Below, in pieces: positions 62,036-64,000 of a DNA stretch of 64,000 bases (position 1 is its first letter; the number at the start of each line of letters is the position of its first letter). Origin of the DNA: Azorinus chamasolen (Eukaryota; Mollusca; Bivalvia; Cardiida; Solecurtidae); contig OY755237.1 of assembly GCA_963576725.1 (NCBI GenBank), forward strand, positions 55,279,805 to 55,343,804, in the 5' to 3' direction. Made by a program: the position numbers and the translations under genes. The notes under the pieces are model-generated. The model was not told the origin of the DNA, did no database searches, and worked only from the letters and a program-made list of their open reading frames with translations.

Positions 62036-62132
62036 ATTTCTCCACCAAAACCTATGTTATGACTACTCTTTAGAATTGTCTCGAAGAGACGATTCTAAAG
62101 AGTAGTCACAACATAGGGTTTGGTGGAGAAAT
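62036..62132. mobile_element. Family H palindrome, near perfect
   Basis: ATTTCTCCACCAAAACCTAT ... GTCTCGAAGAGAC ... ATAGGGTTTGGTGGAGAAAT. Same length and apex as 47360. Confidence 0.95.
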
Positions 62133-62181
62133 TACGATTTTAGTATTTGAGTTTATCTCACGTTTATCTGTTGTTCTGACT

Positions 62182-62530
62182 TTAACCCTTTACTTCATGA
62201 ATATTAATTTCTGGGGCTTAATTGCCACAGGGGATGTTTTTATTTATTTGACGGAGATTATCCCCTCTGCCAAGAACTAAAAGGAAGGCAGGTCGGTGGT
62301 TTTGATCCCATGCGCTGCATTGCAACGAATGAGATAGCCGAAATCAGCTTCCTGATATCATCCCTCATCATCATGTCATTTCATCATTCATCGGCACTAT
62401 ATGACCTATTCAGTGTTGCAGTGCCGTAAAACCCCAACTCACTCACTCACTCATGAATATTAATGTAAGAAATAATGACATCATGATTAGATGAAGTTTT
62501 AGCAACTGCATATATATATGAACACATCAG
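62182..62530 (-). mobile_element. Family C MITE interrupted by a SINE
   Basis: TTAACCCTTTACTTCATGAA start, long side resumes after 62450 (TCATGAATATTAATGTAAGA). It fades before the palindrome. Confidence 0.8.
62209..62450 (+). mobile_element. SINE with 14-bp target duplication
   Basis: Flanked by TCATGAATATTAAT at 62195-62208 and 62451-62464. The 242-bp insert has a B-box-like GGTTTTGATCCC (62297-62308) and a 3' tail GCCGTAAAACCCCAACTCAC plus (TCAC)n, common in mollusc tRNA-derived SINEs. No poly(A). The A box and tRNA part are diverged or truncated at the 5' end. Confidence 0.8.
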
Positions 62531-62532
62531 TA

Positions 62533-62708
62533 TTTAACCAAGTTAGACACTGTGGACACTTTGCTCATATGGAGCAAATGCTCTATTTATCACAATGACT
62601 AAAAACTACACAATTCTAAAATTCTCCTTTTCTATAGTTAATGTTCCTTTTCGGTAGATTTATTCAAAGAGGTTTGGTCTAAAAATAGTCTAGGAGGGAA
62701 TGATTTAA
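62533..62708. mobile_element. Family D MITE, left arm shortened
   Basis: TTAACCAAGTTAGACACTGT start, TCTAGGAGGGAATGATTTAA end. Apex GCTCATATGGAGCAAATGCTC. Confidence 0.83.
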
Positions 62709-63694
62709 GCACTCTCGTTCTAATATGCCACAATGTTTATTGATGATATGGCCACTGTATTTGTCATATCATATCATGCCGTACTATAGTGGACGACTTG
62801 AGATTACAACCTAATGATCAGGGGGTAAACTGTGAAAATCGGGAGAATATGTGTACATGTATATAGATTACTAGCTATAAATCTCACTTTTATACCCTTC
62901 TCTACCCTATCTTACCCTACCGTGCCACATATCCTACTCTGTTCTACGCCCTACCCTGCTCATTCCTACTCCCTACTCAACCATATATACTTACCATGCC
63001 CCACCCTATCTTACCATATGTCGTACCATACCATGTCATAGCACAGCATAGCATGACTTACATTACCCCACCTATTCGATCTCATCGTATACAATGTCAC
63101 CTAATTTCATTTATATTATATAATTTGTTACATTATACTTGTGTAATTGTTATAGATTTCTTCTGCATTATAATCCACAGTAATGTGGGTATGCTGTATC
63201 AACATAGGGGTAAAACAAGATGTGTACTGCTGTATCAAAATCTTCAGACAAACCCCATATTGCTGCCAATTCTAATGAGTAAGATGGGGCTGGATTGAGA
63301 GATACATGTACATTAAAAATATATTTAGATTTCCTAAATACACGGTACCTCTCCTGTCTAAGCGTGTTCTTATTTTTATACCTCAGTCAGGAGTGTCGGT
63401 GGTAGGGTGCAAAATGAAAAATATAATGTGTACCGCTCTAAAAGATTCAAATTGCATAAGTCTAGTCCTAAAATTATCTGTACTTGAAAAGCAATTTTCA
63501 AATTGCTTTACGGTACGTCGGCCACATTTTGAAAACTACCACATGCCTTACATATCCATAATTAGACCTCTTTTTGATGGCCGTTCTAATGTTTTTAATT
63601 TGACCTACTGTACCTATGATGTAAAACACAGTTTTAAAGGAAGGACTATTACTATTTTGAAATGCACACATTTTTAAAGCAAACAACAACGTGT
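62709..63694. other. Unique sequence with C/T-rich low complexity
   Basis: 62893-63060 is a degenerate TACCC/ACCAT/CTACC-rich tract. Open frames of 100 (62996) and 123 codons (63306) have no domain I recognise. The first lies mostly in low complexity; the second could be a chance frame or an unknown exon. Confidence 0.45.
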
Positions 63695-63845
63695 TTACCC
63701 TCTGAATGCTGAATTTTCGATTTGGAAATGTTGAATGACAAACAGTGCAGAACATGTTCAGAGTGTTCCTCTACAAGCCATCTGGTCAGCGTCTACACTG
63801 TTTGCAATGTCGGTACACTCGTGTGTCCCGTATTCAAAGGGTTAA
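63695..63845 (-). mobile_element. Family F MITE, short
   Basis: TTTACCCTCTGAATGCTGAA start, GTATTCAAAGGGTTAA end. Core diverged (GTGTTCCTCTACAAGCCATC). Confidence 0.82.
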
Positions 63846-64000
63846 TCATTCCCTTCATTTAAACGTGTGTTCATGCATTTGCAAACAGAGTAGACCAGAG
63901 AAACTCTGTCGATAATAAGAGTAGGGCAATAGGGCATCGTGCCTGGATTTCTCTATATATACCCCTCCGTCTCTCTATTCTCCCTTTCCTCTCTGTTTGT
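63842..64000 (+). repeat. Family A short-side fragment and unannotated end
   Basis: TTAATCATTCCCTTCATTTA shares TTAA with the F copy, followed by GCAAACAGAGTAGACCAG. The element breaks off at ~63910 and the last 90 bases are CT-rich and unassigned. Confidence 0.6.

Noticed and set aside
63306..63677. 123-codon open frame near the right end as a gene
   Set aside because: No recognisable domain, no good splice signals seen, AT-rich composition with codons like the surroundings. Kept only as a note in the annotation.

Overview
This is AT-rich animal DNA with spliced genes. The mix of repeats suggests a bivalve mollusc: elements with tandem cores and 3' hairpins like the bivalve 'pearl' elements, AGGTCA-rich core arrays, a SINE ending in a GCCGTAAAACCCC...ACTCACTCACTCA tail, and dense foldback MITEs. 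The species call is inference. The only host gene supported is at the far left: the last two exons of an inhibitor-of-apoptosis (IAP/BIRC-type) gene on the + strand (199-349 and 2120-2322). They end in a RING finger and are separated by an intron loaded with MITEs. I see no convincing host exon in the remaining ~61.6 kb.

The rest is a nested transposon landscape. The main component is a superfamily of ~220-260 bp MITEs with TTAA at both ends and TIRs starting CCCTTT or CCCATT (piggyBac-type termini). I name the families by their ends. A: CCCTTTCCCTCATATAAACG at the short side, CCCTTTCCCTGTTC at the long side. C: CCCTTTACTCCATAAATACG (short), CCCTTTACTCCATGAATATT (long). B: CCCTTCGCTTGCT. D: CCCATTCCCTCATAGGC. 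E: CTCTTTGCACGCTA. F: CCCTTTGAATGC. Each has an off-centre perfect or near-perfect palindrome. For A, B, C, E and F, '+' in the feature list means the short side is on the left. A second MITE family, G, has TA target duplications and CAGTAAAACCTCT ends. Smaller foldback families are H (AGACGATTCTAAAGAGTGG core), J (TTGATTGGTCAGATTTGAG), K and L.

Layout: 1-2.4 kb, IAP 3' end. 2.8-9.4 kb, a compound Helentron/pearl-like insertion that contains a second one and a duplicated hAT-like element carrying BED-finger relics. 9.5-15.8 kb, MITEs with 41-bp and 44-bp minisatellites. 16-18.2 kb, a pearl-like element with fourteen 145-bp units full of nuclear-receptor half-sites. 18-37 kb, dense MITEs, three more pearl-like elements and an unclassified 1.4-kb TIR transposon. 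37.4-39.9 kb, a 42-bp satellite derived from the tail of a family E MITE. 42.9-43.8 kb, a 29-bp satellite built from a MITE terminus. 44-64 kb, further MITEs, many nested, with a SINE at 62.2 kb.

The least expected signal is in the palindromes. Families A, B, C and E have different ends, yet share a core in which the two arms differ at one fixed place: CC-T-GAT on the long-side arm and CC-A-GAT on the short-side arm. The mismatch keeps its polarity in nearly all intact copies. Several satellites in the window grew directly out of MITE ends.
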